From positions 13,190,450 through 13,254,449 of the forward strand of contig CP136069.1 in NCBI GenBank assembly GCA_032622095.1: a stretch of 64,000 nt of DNA. The letters are read 5' to 3'. Position 1 is the stretch's first letter, and each line of letters begins with the position of its first letter. Under the pieces are notes generated by a model. The model was not told the origin of the DNA and did no database searches. It saw only the letters and a program-made list of their open reading frames with translations. The stretch comes from Siphonodentalium dalli. Taxonomy: Eukaryota > Mollusca > Scaphopoda > Gadilida > Siphonodentaliidae. The position numbers were made by a program, and so were the translations under genes. Of this stretch, positions 47,931 through 58,195 are shown in pieces.

Positions 47931-49248
47931 AATATACATGTATGTCAGCTGTGTATGTCACTAATAAATTGTTGGAAAATCTATGACCACAATTTCAACC
48001 TATTTTTGGTATAAAGTTTCCAACTAAATGTTGAGTGATGTTTGACTGCAGTTGGTGGGATTAAGACCCATGCATAACCAGCCCACGTCCCACTCTGATG
48101 CCCCGTCCCAAGAGGGTGGTCTTGCATTCATCACTGATGATGAGAAATTGTCAATATTAGATCTCATTGGAAAACAGGGTTTGATCTCGTCAGGGAGGGG
48201 ATACAACCCCTTGTCCATGAGGGTTAGCTGCACCCATTGGGGAGATCTGCAATAGTCAGCCCGGTATTATAATCTGGAGATATCCTGATGGCACCCATGT
48301 TGCAAAAGATATAAATTTTTTTAAAGACAACAGAGCAGAAATCAGGGGGCCAATAACAAGGCATGCATGTGGTCTCATAACCACAAAACTACATGAAAGT
48401 CACCCATATCAACCCAAATTGGATGCAGTATATATATATGATTATATATGATTTCATTATCTCTATATCATATATATTCGGTCTCTTTCATAACTTAGGG
48501 AAAATACATAAGTACCGGTATAGAAAGAGTTGAAGATATGGGCGGCCTTGGAGGTGGGTTTGCTGTTTAAATATTCACCTCGGTCAAAAACCACCATAAA
48601 CAGAAATAATAGTAAAATATAGACAGACTTTGTTCTTATCCCAATCAGAAATATGGCAAAAACAGTATGCTATTGTAAATGTTTTCCCCTTGTTATGTAA
48701 ACAGAAGCAAAAAAAGTTACGTTTTCTGACTTTTGTTTAGATCCGGATATGGTAAACATAAAGAGCGTTATTTGTTACTCTTTTCCCGATATGGAAATAA
48801 TAAAGAGCGTTTATATAATTTTTGTGTGATTAACCAATAAATTACGTTGTGTTGTGTAAACAGAAGCACAACTGCTGTAACACAAGCAGGTTCTTGTTTT
48901 TGTACACCATCGTACGTCTTGACGACAATGTTATATTTACGCTCTGATTATGTTTGTAATATGAGCGGAACTGTATGTATTTTGGTGTTCCTTCCGTTGA
49001 TGGCGATTTGAACAAATATAAATATTCCTGCAACGAACGCCGCTCTTGCCTTTAATGTTCTCCAGATAATACTGAGTATCAGATGACTTTCATGTCAAAT
49101 CCCATTATCATCAGCAAAATCTTGCACAGACAAGGTCTACTATCAATGGAGCGAATTTATGCAACAAACATGATAGATCTGTTGAATCTTCCCATCTAGG
49201 GTAAAGGGGGGGGGGTCTATCATTTGATGATATTGAGTTGGGAAAATC

Positions 49249-49385
49249 CTGTGCCAATGCATTCTCTTATATAAGAGTCTCCCCCGCCAATACAAGATAA
49301 TACATTGGCCTAACAATATTTACCATGACCTTGTAAGCCAGTGCATTCTCTTATATATCAATTAATAATATGTGAGGCTCCATAT
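49249..49385. mobile_element. Degraded paired palindromic element, right end lost
   Basis: Left module CCTGTGCCAATGCATTCTC, then GGCCTAACAATATTTACCAT, then TGTAAGCCAGTGCATTCTC with its closing half missing. It belongs to the family at 2753-2982 and 18659-18805. Confidence 0.75.
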
Positions 49386-50054
49386 GCCAGTGATCTTTAC
49401 TGATTAGACCGTGTTGTGGCTGAGGTAGCTGTCACCCGGAGATGGAGAAATTCCTATTTTGATTTTCTATTTCTGTGTACTATTCTACATCAGAATTTCT
49501 GAGGTGTATGGGGCAAAGCCCAGAATTTTGTTTTTAAATGGTCAAACTCGTGTCAAAATTCCTTGAAAATGGCTATATTCTATAAAATCAATCAATGATA
49601 GTTAAAATTGTGATAAATGAAACGAAACATCCACTTAACTGACCCCAATTAGTCTACTTATTATGAACAAAAAGAAATATCACAAAAGGATAGACGTATT
49701 TTGAAAAAAAAAAATTTGGCATATATATTTGACGAAATTTCAATGGTCATAACTTAAAAATCGTTCCTTAAATCACAACCAAATGAGCTTTAAAAACAGC
49801 TCACATCATTTGTGCTACTATCTAATGAGAAATAATTACATGTACCATTTATTGTATATGTTTCGTTATATTCATGATATTGTTACCCCTACCGTCATTT
49901 TGTAATCTAGAATGGTCATGTCTCCCAATGTTTGCACTACAAACTCCCACACCACGGGGATCTCTATTCAAGAAATATCAATCATCAGCATATTGCTTAT
50001 AAACGCCCTTGTTTATGTAATACAATTCCTTGTCAGGAAAAAGCAGCATGTATC
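49386..50054. other. No gene seen
   Basis: AT-rich; nothing was recognised. Confidence 0.4.
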
Positions 50055-50570
50055 GGGGGGGGGGGGTGAATTTTTTTTTTTCGACAAGTATGCCAGGGTC
50101 AAAGCCACCAACAAGCAATTTTTTCCGCAACTAAAAAAAATAAATTCCTGCTTGTTTTTTAGTGTTTTGGCAATGAGTTGGGCTTCAAAACCACTTTGAA
50201 TGAGAGAAATAATGTAATTCTAACTGTAAACTGACTGCAGGCAGTTATCGTGTTGTATTTTGTTGCAAATTTTGAAATCCAAGATGGCCGCTGGCAGCCA
50301 TGTTTTTTTGGCCGAATAACCTAAAAATGACTCATTCCTATTTACATGTCCATGTTAACATCCATGATAAATAGTATGCACAGAAATTCATATACAGCTG
50401 TTTACAGTGAATTTCCCCCCGCAAATCTCTGTTTTAGTGTTAAAAGGGGGGGTGGGTGTCAAAAAATTGTCGGAAAAAACTGCCGAAAATGGAAACAAAT
50501 TTGGCGGTGGGGGTGGGTGGGTACAAAAAATGATCGAAAGGGAAAAAATGCCATACGTGCCTGAAATTTA
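50055..50570 (-). mobile_element. Reverse copy of the 11442-11984 element
   Basis: It begins with a G run at 50055-50066 and ends near CCATACGTGCCTGAAATTT. Sequence and internal GGCTGCCAGC block match the first copy in reverse. The terminal C/G run at the 50570 side is missing, so this end is truncated or decayed. Confidence 0.75.
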
Positions 50571-51249
50571 TGCATGTATTGGATCAATGTACTTTCTCCT
50601 TGCATATTATAAAACTGTTTAAGTCGGTTATAACTTATTGGACTCGCTACCGTAGGCTACCGGACATTCATAAACTAAATGGTCCCGGGTTATGCCCTTG
50701 ACCATCTTGGCATCTAGTTTACGAATGTCCAGTAGCTCTTCCATTAACCCTGACATAGAGCCACATCGGTTTTTGTGTACAGGTACTCAAATCAATAATG
50801 CAGGCATGCCAAAAATATCTTCAGAAATTCCACCAGATATTTACAAAAATAATGCTCTGCTAGTATTTAATGTTATATGTACATGTAGCTACAATGGCAC
50901 TGATTATTGTTACGTCCAATGCTGTTTTAGATTTAATTAGATCTTTGAGCATTTTCCGAAATATAATTAATGTACAAAAACATGACAAATTCTGAATATT
51001 ACGGTTTGGTTATAACCAATTTTGGGCACCCAATCCTGTTGTAATGGGTCGGCAAAGGCCTAGAACAATGTGTGATATATGAATCTGCTTAACCGAAGGT
51101 ATACGCTTCAATCCATCACTGGAAATTTCCACCTTCATCATTCCATGATGTTCTGTGAGAATTATATCTCATGTCCAAGCTGAGCTACATTAACACTTTT
51201 ATTAATGTACATGTACATCATCTCGTTTGGCCCTTATTTGCAGGTAGGA
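50571..51249. other. No gene seen
   Basis: A hairpin pairs GGACATTCATAAACTAAATG (50662) with CATCTAGTTTACGAATGTCC (50712-50731). No coding signal was supported. Confidence 0.5.
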
Positions 51250-51810
51250 ACATGTTTGGAACTACATTGGAACTACAGAGAAGAATATTATCCCGATCTC
51301 TGAGCTTCGGGTAGTGTAATTCGATGTTCATACTAAGAATTAAAGGCTCAACATCATACCCACAGGTTGCATCCATGTACATGTGTATGTATAGCAGGAA
51401 ATTCTCTAACATGGTGACTAGGATGAAAGTCATACAATGTTCCGCTTCCAGTAAGAAACCACATCTTTGGTTGGTAAGAAAGTCGCGCAACATATCCCAT
51501 GTTTACATCTGGAGCCATCAACATAACGGAAACATGTTTGGAACTACATTGGAAGTACAGAGAAGAAGTTCAACACAACAAGCACCTAAATGATTCTGAG
51601 CTTGAGTCAGTGTAGTTTGGTGTTCGTACTAAGAATTAAAGGTTCAGCATCGCACAGTTTGCACTTATGTACATGTGTATGTACTGCAGGAAATTCTCTT
51701 AACATGGTGACCAGGTTAAAAATCATTCAATGTTCCGCTCCCAGTAAGAAACCGTGTCTTTGATCAAAGAGTTGCGCAACATATTCTATGTTTACATCTG
51801 GAGCATCAAC
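51250..51810 (-). repeat. Two-copy tandem duplication, about 288 bp, with protein-like minus-strand frame
   Basis: Blocks such as AACATGTTTGGAACTACATT, CTAAGAATTAAAGG and CATCAACATAACGGAAACC recur at 282-296-bp spacing. On the minus strand both units translate to similar peptides around FLL.AEH, VTML.EF and EPLIL, with frame breaks. The unit could be a duplicated exon or a decayed gene piece. No family was recognised. Confidence 0.6.
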
Positions 51811-51976
51811 ATAACGGAAACCAAGACCGTTCCATCGTCTCTCGATGGCCTTTTCATGACGTCATTTATGTTGGAGAGAGGTATAGGAGATTTTGACATT
51901 TTCTGCTGATCATTCTTCGGAATAAGTGCCAAATTAATGTGAATGACCAGGACTGTTGGTAGAACATATACGCTAT

Positions 51977-52109
51977 TGTGGTGGATTGGCGGTAACATGG
52001 CATGACATTGACCGCTTCTAGTGTATGTTCAACCTCATTGCTTTGCGAATTGGTTGAACATAAACCCGAAGTCGTCAATGTCACACCATGTTACCATCAA
52101 TCCACCACA
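51977..52109. mobile_element. MITE-like inverted repeat
   Basis: TGTGGTGGATTGGCGGTAAC pairs with an imperfect reverse complement ending CAATCCACCACA. Internal GACATTGAC / GTCAATGTC and GTTCAACC / GGTTGAAC blocks also pair. Confidence 0.75.
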
Positions 52110-53238
52110 ACTAAACTAAAAACGTTTTACTGAACCAAGCAGTTCGCTATAAAATTATGAAACGTTCTTAGACATTATAATTGAAATTACCATGTAATCA
52201 CATATTGAATGCATACATTTAGAAACCTGAATAATACGTTGAAAATGTTTGGATATTGAATCTACAGTTAAATGGGACATATGCAACTGGTTTCATCATT
52301 TGCCAAAATAATGAATTTAATTGGTTGCCCATTTGGTCAGCCAACATATCCTGCAATCGTGCTATTTTATAAATGCGCTTATCTGCTGATGTGCAGCGTA
52401 ACATGTCAATGTTTTGAGATAGGTTTTGCATTTTGACCGAAAACTTCATTACCTATTTCCCCAAATTTTTGTGACATCACTGATTGAGGTTAAAGCAATC
52501 GCTGTTTATTTCTCCCAACACATATCATATTTCAGCAAGATGATAAGTCAAGTGATACATGTATTTATTCTTTTACAAAGTGTATCTTATAATTGGATAC
52601 AGAGCCAATGATAGGATTTGACCAGTAAAAGAAGTATGTGTATGGAGGTGATGTACACATTGAAAACTTGTTCGTTCGTATGTATTGACAAGACACAACA
52701 GGTGTATCCTCATGTCATGGCTGATTGGTCATCTGTAGCAGTTGATAACACATGCATGCCGTGAACATGTGATTAGAATCCAGGGACATTTTCATTAACT
52801 ATATATGCTCTTTGTAACTTTAACAGAAATACAAATTCTGAATGCAAAAAATTATGGGCGCAGTGCGTGTTCAGCTGAAGTTAAGTTGAGACCAGAATAA
52901 TATTATCCATCATGACGTGGGGCGTGGGGATGGAAAGATCTCACCCGAGGGACAAGATATTTCGACCGATTGTTCGGCCCCAATAGCTGGCCCCGAAGAT
53001 AAGATTTTCCTATGCCCACATCCCAGGTCATAATGGATTATTTTTCTCCCAAACCCAAGAGCCTCATACTCATTGTTTTGTTTTATACCAAATATTGGCA
53101 CATTTCAGTAGTTTAGTAACGGTACATCTGGGGAGAAATCTGTGCCACATTTGTGATTTTATTTGTTGATTTTGGTATATACTGGGAAAGCAAAGCACGA
53201 TACCCACACAAGCTAGCCGATATCATCAATGCTCCTGA
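52110..53238. other. No gene seen
   Basis: Frames under 80 codons only; nothing was recognised. Confidence 0.4.
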
Positions 53239-53583
53239 CATGAATTACAACACATTTTGTTAGACTGCCAGTCATTGCTACATATTCCGAATGACATGTG
53301 GTACCATGTCATTGACCAATATGGTATTGAATGTTTCTCTACCTGTCAGATGATCGCTGACAATCTGACTCGCTTGCTGGTTAGGTCGGCCGCATTTATG
53401 TGGAAACAGTTTCATTTTGATAATGGTGATGATGTTCAATTGCCCTTACAAGTACTTGTTTGCGATTCTGTACTTGGTGGAATTGATCCCCAGAGAATGA
53501 CGACACAAGGGGGGGAAGTTGTTGTCACTCTCGGCCATCGCATCGATGAGTTGATTGAGTGGTTAAATATAGAATATCCATAA
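53239..53583 (+). CDS. Possible terminal coding exon, function unknown
   Basis: The frame is open from 53239 to the TAA at 53581-53583 with a clearly protein-like composition, for example LHIPNDMWYHVIDQYGIECF. There is no ATG until codon 20 or so (53296), and TTTTGTTAG|AC near 53262 could be a splice acceptor, so this may be a 3'-terminal exon. No signal peptide, membrane segment or known motif was seen. A MITE starts 6 bp after the stop codon. No family was recognised. Confidence 0.4.
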   Translation, partial: HELQHILLDCQSLLHIPNDMWYHVIDQYGIECFSTCQMIADNLTRLLVRSAAFMWKQFHFDNGDDVQLPLQVLVCDSVLGGIDPQRMTTQGGEVVVTLGHRIDELIEWLNIEYP

Positions 53584-53589
53584 ATACTG

Positions 53590-53722
53590 TTGACGAGATA
53601 CATCGTTTATTTTCGCGAGTATGATTCAGTAAATAAATTCCAAATGGGAACCGAGCCTTAGCGAAGTTCCCCCATTTGCTGAATTATACATTCGAGCGAA
53701 AATAAGCCTTGTATCTCGTCAA
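53590..53722. mobile_element. MITE with TTGACGAGATACA termini
   Basis: Ends TTGACGAGATACA / TGTATCTCGTCAA and inner TTATTTTCGC / GCGAAAATAA pair over about 45-bp arms. It lies just downstream of the open frame ending at 53583. Confidence 0.85.
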
Positions 53723-55509
53723 ACTATATGGGTATTATTTTTATCCATTTTAAATATAATGAAATAATGTGCAATTGTTGGCTAAAAAAGCAGTACACAA
53801 GAGCGTTCTCAATTATGATTGTCTATACTCTGCTTTTGTGGATTTACGTGATACCCATACAAAAAATGGTGATGCCAAGTATTTTTCCTTGTAAGCCGAA
53901 CATTATCTAATGCAATTTTGGCAAATTTGGTGATTAATATATTATTTCACTGCATATAACGATACCTCAAGTGGACTACACAAAATTATAAAATTATCTT
54001 TTGGCTAATGGCTATGCGAGGTGCGAGGGCTGTTGTGACTCTACTCGACTGAAATGGTATGAAAGAGGCTACAATACTATTTCGGATGCCACGCACCTGG
54101 TGTCTCGATGCTCGTAATGAATGATACGGGAGAGTGGCTCCGCCCAGTTGTGACGAGGGATACTAATCCATGCCCGTAATGTTCTCTGGGTTGAAGACTG
54201 ATATCATGTCTGAAGGGTGCTTCCGTATTTTTTATTATTGGTTAAAGCTATAAAACAATATTTTGAACATGAACATGTTATGTTCTTTGGAATTATTTAT
54301 CGACTCTTGTGTAGTCCACAACTGCATATAAACAATACAACCATTAGTTCATGCACTCCCATTAGTATTGCAAAGCCCACAAAGTGAATTTTTTAAATAT
54401 ATATAAATATGTTTGAACAAATAAAAATCTCTAAAATAGATAAAAACGTCGCAATACGTGATTTTTTTGGAATAAAGTAGAGACCCAGTGAAAGACCAGT
54501 AATTTTTTATGCGGACCTTTCACATGAATATATCAATTGAGTTTGAAGATTTATTTTACCTGAATTATAGCTCTTAGTATATCAGTTTTGTAATGTTATA
54601 TATGACCTTTGGCATGATAACATGAACAAACTTTCACAACAATATCTCATTTGAGTTCAAAAGTAGGGATTGTCAGATATCTTTTCTACCAGAGTTATGG
54701 CACTTAGTTCTTCCATTTTTTTTATATATACATAAATTTATTGATTCTTGGTAAAACAGATTCACTCTAATATGAGCAACCAAAAATAACTTGACCTAGG
54801 GCAATTTTGTATGCACAACCTTAGCTGGGTAGCATCAGTGGTCATGTTAAGAATGCGTTATTTGCGACCCTTCAAGTCATTTAAATAATTAAGTATCTGG
54901 GATAAACAGCAGCTGAAATATAACTCTTGACAAAGTTACATCTATGTTTTAAGAATATAATAAAGCTCTTTATTGCTGATTAGTAGCCCATTTATAAATA
55001 ATTTGATGCCCACAGCACCTATCCAAAATATTAACCATGCATTACTAGTTTTACTTTTGTCCAATTTTGCTACATATGTTTAAAGGAACGCTCTTTATTG
55101 CTCATTTTTGATTTTTAAAGACGTCTGAGGTCAAATGACACTCCATTTCAGTTTATCGCTGTTTTAAAAAAATTGACAAATCAGATTGCAACAACCATTT
55201 TGGTTATATAATCAATTTGGATGAAATAAGTTTTAGTGTCCTTTTAAGACATTTGAAGTCTGATGAGATTCCCTGGCATTGGGTCAAATTTTCAACTATT
55301 AGAATCCATCGATTTTCACAAAATTGACATTGTTTTGTGCAGGCTAATGTACTTATTCCTGGTAAGAAACCTTGTATTGCAATTTGCTAAAAGCACAAAT
55401 GCTCTGAACTATATATATAAATATTTATGTTTTGTTTTTAATAAATATTGAAATTATTTTCTGCATTGTCTTATTTTGTGGTCCACATGTCATTACTATC
55501 TTTAGAGGT
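53723..55509. other. No gene seen
   Basis: AT-rich sequence with loosely repeated lines such as TACCAGAGTTATGGC (54690; also at 42926) that suggest an old diverged interspersed repeat. No coding frame was supported. Confidence 0.4.
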
Positions 55510-55925
55510 AAAATAGCTGCTTGGAGTGGTTAGATGGGACACCTTTGAATTACCAATTAAAATAGTTAGAATAACCATTCTAGGTAGAAAACTTTCCCAC
55601 CAATAGTAATTATCAGATTAACTACCCGTAGGTAGTTAAAATTCCAACCACCCACAGGTAGTAAAATTAACTACTGGGTAGTTCGTATTCATCCCCCTAC
55701 CCAAAGTAGTTAAAAATTTGCCTCCCGTTGGGTAGTTAAAATAGCCCCCGGGGGTAGTTATTTTAACTACCGAATGTAGTTATTTTAACTACCAAAGGTA
55801 TTTAATTTTTTACCTACCCATCAGGTAGTAAAATTAACCACCCAAGGTAGCGGGATCAATACGAACTACCTAAAGTAGTAAAATTAACTACTTTTATCGT
55901 TAATTTACCAACTTTGAATTTAGTG
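55510..55925. repeat. Array of about 20-bp imperfect palindromes (GGTAGTTAAAATTAACTACC type)
   Basis: More than ten variants of GTAGTTAAAATTAACTAC, often adjoining C-rich or G-rich ACCC/GGGT words, are packed in 400 bp with irregular spacing. The right edge ends TTTAGTGTGTAGTC, which reversed matches the start of the fragment at 31030. Confidence 0.8.
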
Positions 55926-56009
55926 TGTAGTCAGGGGAGATAATACAGGTTAATACTGTTGAATATATACCTACTGGTCAGGGGTGATAATACCGGTCAT
56001 CGCTAACAA

Positions 56010-56072
56010 GAAAACCATAATCAGAAATGGTAACGCCCTCAAGATCATATTATTAGCCATACAAATAAATTA
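56010..56072. repeat. Short dispersed repeat shared with 22560-22620
   Basis: AAACCATA.TCAG.AATGGTAAC and CGCCCTCAAGATCATATTAT are found at both places in the same orientation. Confidence 0.7.
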
Positions 56073-56202
56073 TAATATAAAATATATTGGTTACATGAAT
56101 GCACGGCCTCAGAATTCCTTTAAAACAACTAATCCCTAAAATTATTACAAAAAACTACGGCTTAATTACTGCAGGTTTCTTATTCACCACACCAGAATTT
56201 TC

Positions 56203-56314
56203 TGATGCTTCTATTTGTTCTCGGATTCTAATGGCAGTGTGGTAAGCGAAGGGCGCCCCCCTTCGCTGGACACACTGAACTTAGAATAATACCGAGCAAA
56301 AATAGAAGCATTAG
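56203..56314. repeat. Inverted repeat with GCGAAGGGCGCC centre
   Basis: Arms GATGCTTCTATTT...CTCGG...TTCTAA...CAGTGTG and the imperfect reverse complement meet at a GC-rich palindrome around 56245-56268. It could be a MITE or part of a terminal structure of the neighbouring viral element. Confidence 0.6.
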
Positions 56315-56334
56315 TAAATTGTGCTGCTTTACCA

Positions 56335-56401
56335 GTGCATTTTTACAAAAGCGAAAGTCTTCGAATGGATTCGAAGACGGTAGCGCTGTGAAAATGTGCA
56401 C
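56335..56401. repeat. Compound hairpin
   Basis: Outer GTGCATTTTTAC / GAAAATGTGCAC and inner CTTCGAA / TTCGAAG pair on a single axis. It lies between the previous inverted repeat and the histone-type stem-loop. Confidence 0.6.
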
Positions 56402-56431
56402 GCAAGAGCCATCTGATAGCAGGTTTTGGGT

Positions 56432-56447
56432 GGCCCTGAAAAGGGCC
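56432..56447 (-). promoter_or_regulatory. Histone-mRNA-type 3' stem-loop
   Basis: Read on the minus strand, AAAAC is followed by GGCCCTTTTCAGGGCC and ACCCA. This gives a 6-bp stem, a TTTC loop and canonical flanks, as in metazoan replication-dependent histone mRNAs, where the structure is bound by SLBP and replaces polyadenylation. It starts 13 nt after the TGA at 56461-56463. No clear purine-rich downstream element was seen. The motif match is strong; function is inferred. Confidence 0.75.
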
Positions 56448-56460
56448 GTTTTACGTCAGA

Positions 56461-56970
56461 TCACAAGAAAACAGGATAAGGGGTCTTTATGAACTCAAAT
56501 CCATCCTCTTGGTCCAACTCCCGAAACACAAGCGAACCCTCGATGAGAGATGGAAATATACCTTTCACCTTCCTCGCTGGGGATACGCTGAATCTGTATT
56601 GCTTTTTCTCTCTCCAAAACACGAGTTTTCTCTGCAGAAGGGTTGCCGCCACCATGAGTAAGATATCTGTTGTCCCTGGGACTAATATAATATCAGTCCC
56701 AGGTTGTCCCAAACCATTCGATGTGTTCTATCTCCTGAACAATGTAGGGTTGGGAGCCCAAGTTGCACAGACAAAAGTGAATAGTTCAGAGAACTTTTCA
56801 TCTGAACCATACACTGCCCGGGAAAGGGCCTCCCACACCACAATGTCCATCGGGGCCGATACACGGATGGCTCTGACATAAGATCCAAAATCAGTAACAG
56901 CGTATTCCATCGTGGAGAAATGATATGTTTTAAATGGGATTTTGTTATATGTAAAACGCGCGGACGTCAT
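56461..56970 (-). pseudogene. Unrecognised ORF ahead of the histone-type stem-loop, one in-frame stop
   Basis: The frame runs from ATG 56970 to TGA 56461 with a single TAG at 56728-56730, giving about 80 + 88 codons. The composition is protein-like: EYAVTDFGSYVRAIRVSAP near the start, GTDIILVPGTTDILL after the stop. It is not a histone and no family was recognised. It lies on the strand of the Polinton genes, downstream of the protease, but its base composition is more balanced than theirs, so it may be a captured gene, a distinct viral gene or part of the flanking genome. The TAG may be decay, readthrough or error. It is the only ORF in the window with a histone-like 3' end. Confidence 0.5.
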
Positions 56971-57065
56971 TTCAAATGTGTTTCTTTTTTTGGTGAATTA
57001 AGATCTTCATCGACCTTGCCGAAGACGATCATTAAAAACAGACACTGTTTTTCAACAACATAACT

Positions 57066-57071
57066 TTTATT
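57066..57071 (-). terminator. Possible polyadenylation signal AATAAA
   Basis: AATAAA on the minus strand lies about 185 nt downstream of the protease C-terminal reading frame, in AT-rich DNA where chance matches are common. Confidence 0.3.
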
Positions 57072-57255
57072 TTGGAATTAAGAATCAACATATTTATACA
57101 ACTGATCATGAAATTATCATATTTACAATCAATAATAAAATGCAATGAACATAATTTACATTTGGTAACTCATTTCATCATTAATTAAAAATCAACATAT
57201 TTACAAATGATTATGATTTTAAGATATTTAAACAATCGGTAATGAGCACATTTCA

Positions 57256-57807
57256 TCAGTAATGAAATTCACAGTAAGTCTTACAAGTTTGTGAAATGCA
57301 TGTTTTGGGTAATATTTCTGATTCTTTTCGTAAGGGTTCATAGTTTTTATGAAACCAATCAAATACTTTTCTATCATTTTTGAAGTAGTCACCATCAAAA
57401 TTCATTTCACTAATACTTTTATACCATATCCGCTTTTCAAGAAATGTAAAGCAAATATGCAGTAGATACCGCACACGTTTGTACCGTGATGTTGAAACCG
57501 CCCAACGTTTATTTTACATTCGATCAAATTTCTTTGAATAAATGATTTAATATATTTATCTGATTTTATCAATAAGTTTTTTATTAACTGGTATCCCAAA
57601 GGAGTTGAAATATGTTGCAATGTTTCCATTGAAGAAAATTGCAACCCAGTGTTCTCCTGGTTTTTCTGACGTATGTGTATTTACTATGTATGCTTTTACA
57701 TGATCGGGTTTCTCGTGTGGTAACTGATCTTTTGCACACACCAAACCATACCATGAACAGAGATAGGATGATTTGTCTATTATATGCTGAAGTTCTCTAG
57801 TGTTCAT
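57256..57807 (-). pseudogene. Adenain-like cysteine protease of a Polinton
   Basis: Maturation protease family (adenovirus protease clan C5), expected to cleave capsid precursor proteins. It starts at ATG 57807. The first frame carries the catalytic His block GEHWVAIFF and then ATYFNSFG, where the acidic catalytic residue of the family (Asp/Glu) appears as Asn. A frameshift near 57560-57590 leads to the frame with the catalytic Cys block CGIYC, and a second frameshift near 57420 to the C-terminus ending at 57256. Total length of about 184 codons fits the family. Its start overlaps the end of the upstream gene by 11 nt. Two frameshifts and the Asn indicate an inactive copy. Confidence 0.85.
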
Positions 57808-58195
57808 CTTCGTAGTATGTTTTTACTTTTTCACACCACAAGTCAACAAAAACCGAATTAAACTCGTTATAACAGTTTGCATGAACAACTTCCTTTATAT
57901 CTTTCCAAAGTTTGAATGCCTCAAATTTCTCTTGTGGTGTAAATGATTCTATTTCTGGATACCATTGTTCCATGACTCGGTAAAGTTCAATTTAAGTAGT
58001 GCTATATCAATGAACATATCTGCCCATTGTACAAAGTAAATGTCGTGTCTGACTTGGATGATCTATTTTACATCATTCACAATTGAGTGTCACTTCTTTT
58101 GAAATTTGATTTTGTATTTCATGAACGAAACATTTCTCGAAAGTTTTCCAAACTTTGTCAAGGATAGGAACACAATGTGGAATGAAATCGAGACT
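57797..58195 (-). pseudogene. Conserved Polinton ORF with KIDHPSQ motif, function unknown
   Basis: The N-terminal part reads VPILDKVWKTFEKCFVHEIQ. The frame meets TGA at 58073-58075 exactly inside the cysteine-bearing motif that ends CKIDHPSQTRH. A frameshift follows, and the last 58 codons (57973-57797, starting MEQWYPEIESF) are open. From memory, proteins with a C..C-DHPSQ core often sit between capsid and protease genes in animal Polintons; no function is known to me. The stop overlaps the protease start. Confidence 0.6.

Larger units (their letters stand above)
44614..49182 (+). repeat. 4.57-kb tandem duplication, copy 2
   Basis: It repeats copy 1 at an offset of 4589-4590 bp. After 49182 (GATAGATCTGT) the sequence continues with unique flanking DNA, while copy 1 ends at the same word and passes into the filler. 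Confidence 0.95.

Noticed and set aside
40025-49182. Assembly artefact as sole explanation of the duplication
   Set aside because: The junction carries filler DNA absent from both copies and identical to a site 11.8 kb away, which simple overlap errors do not produce; raw reads would still be needed to settle it.
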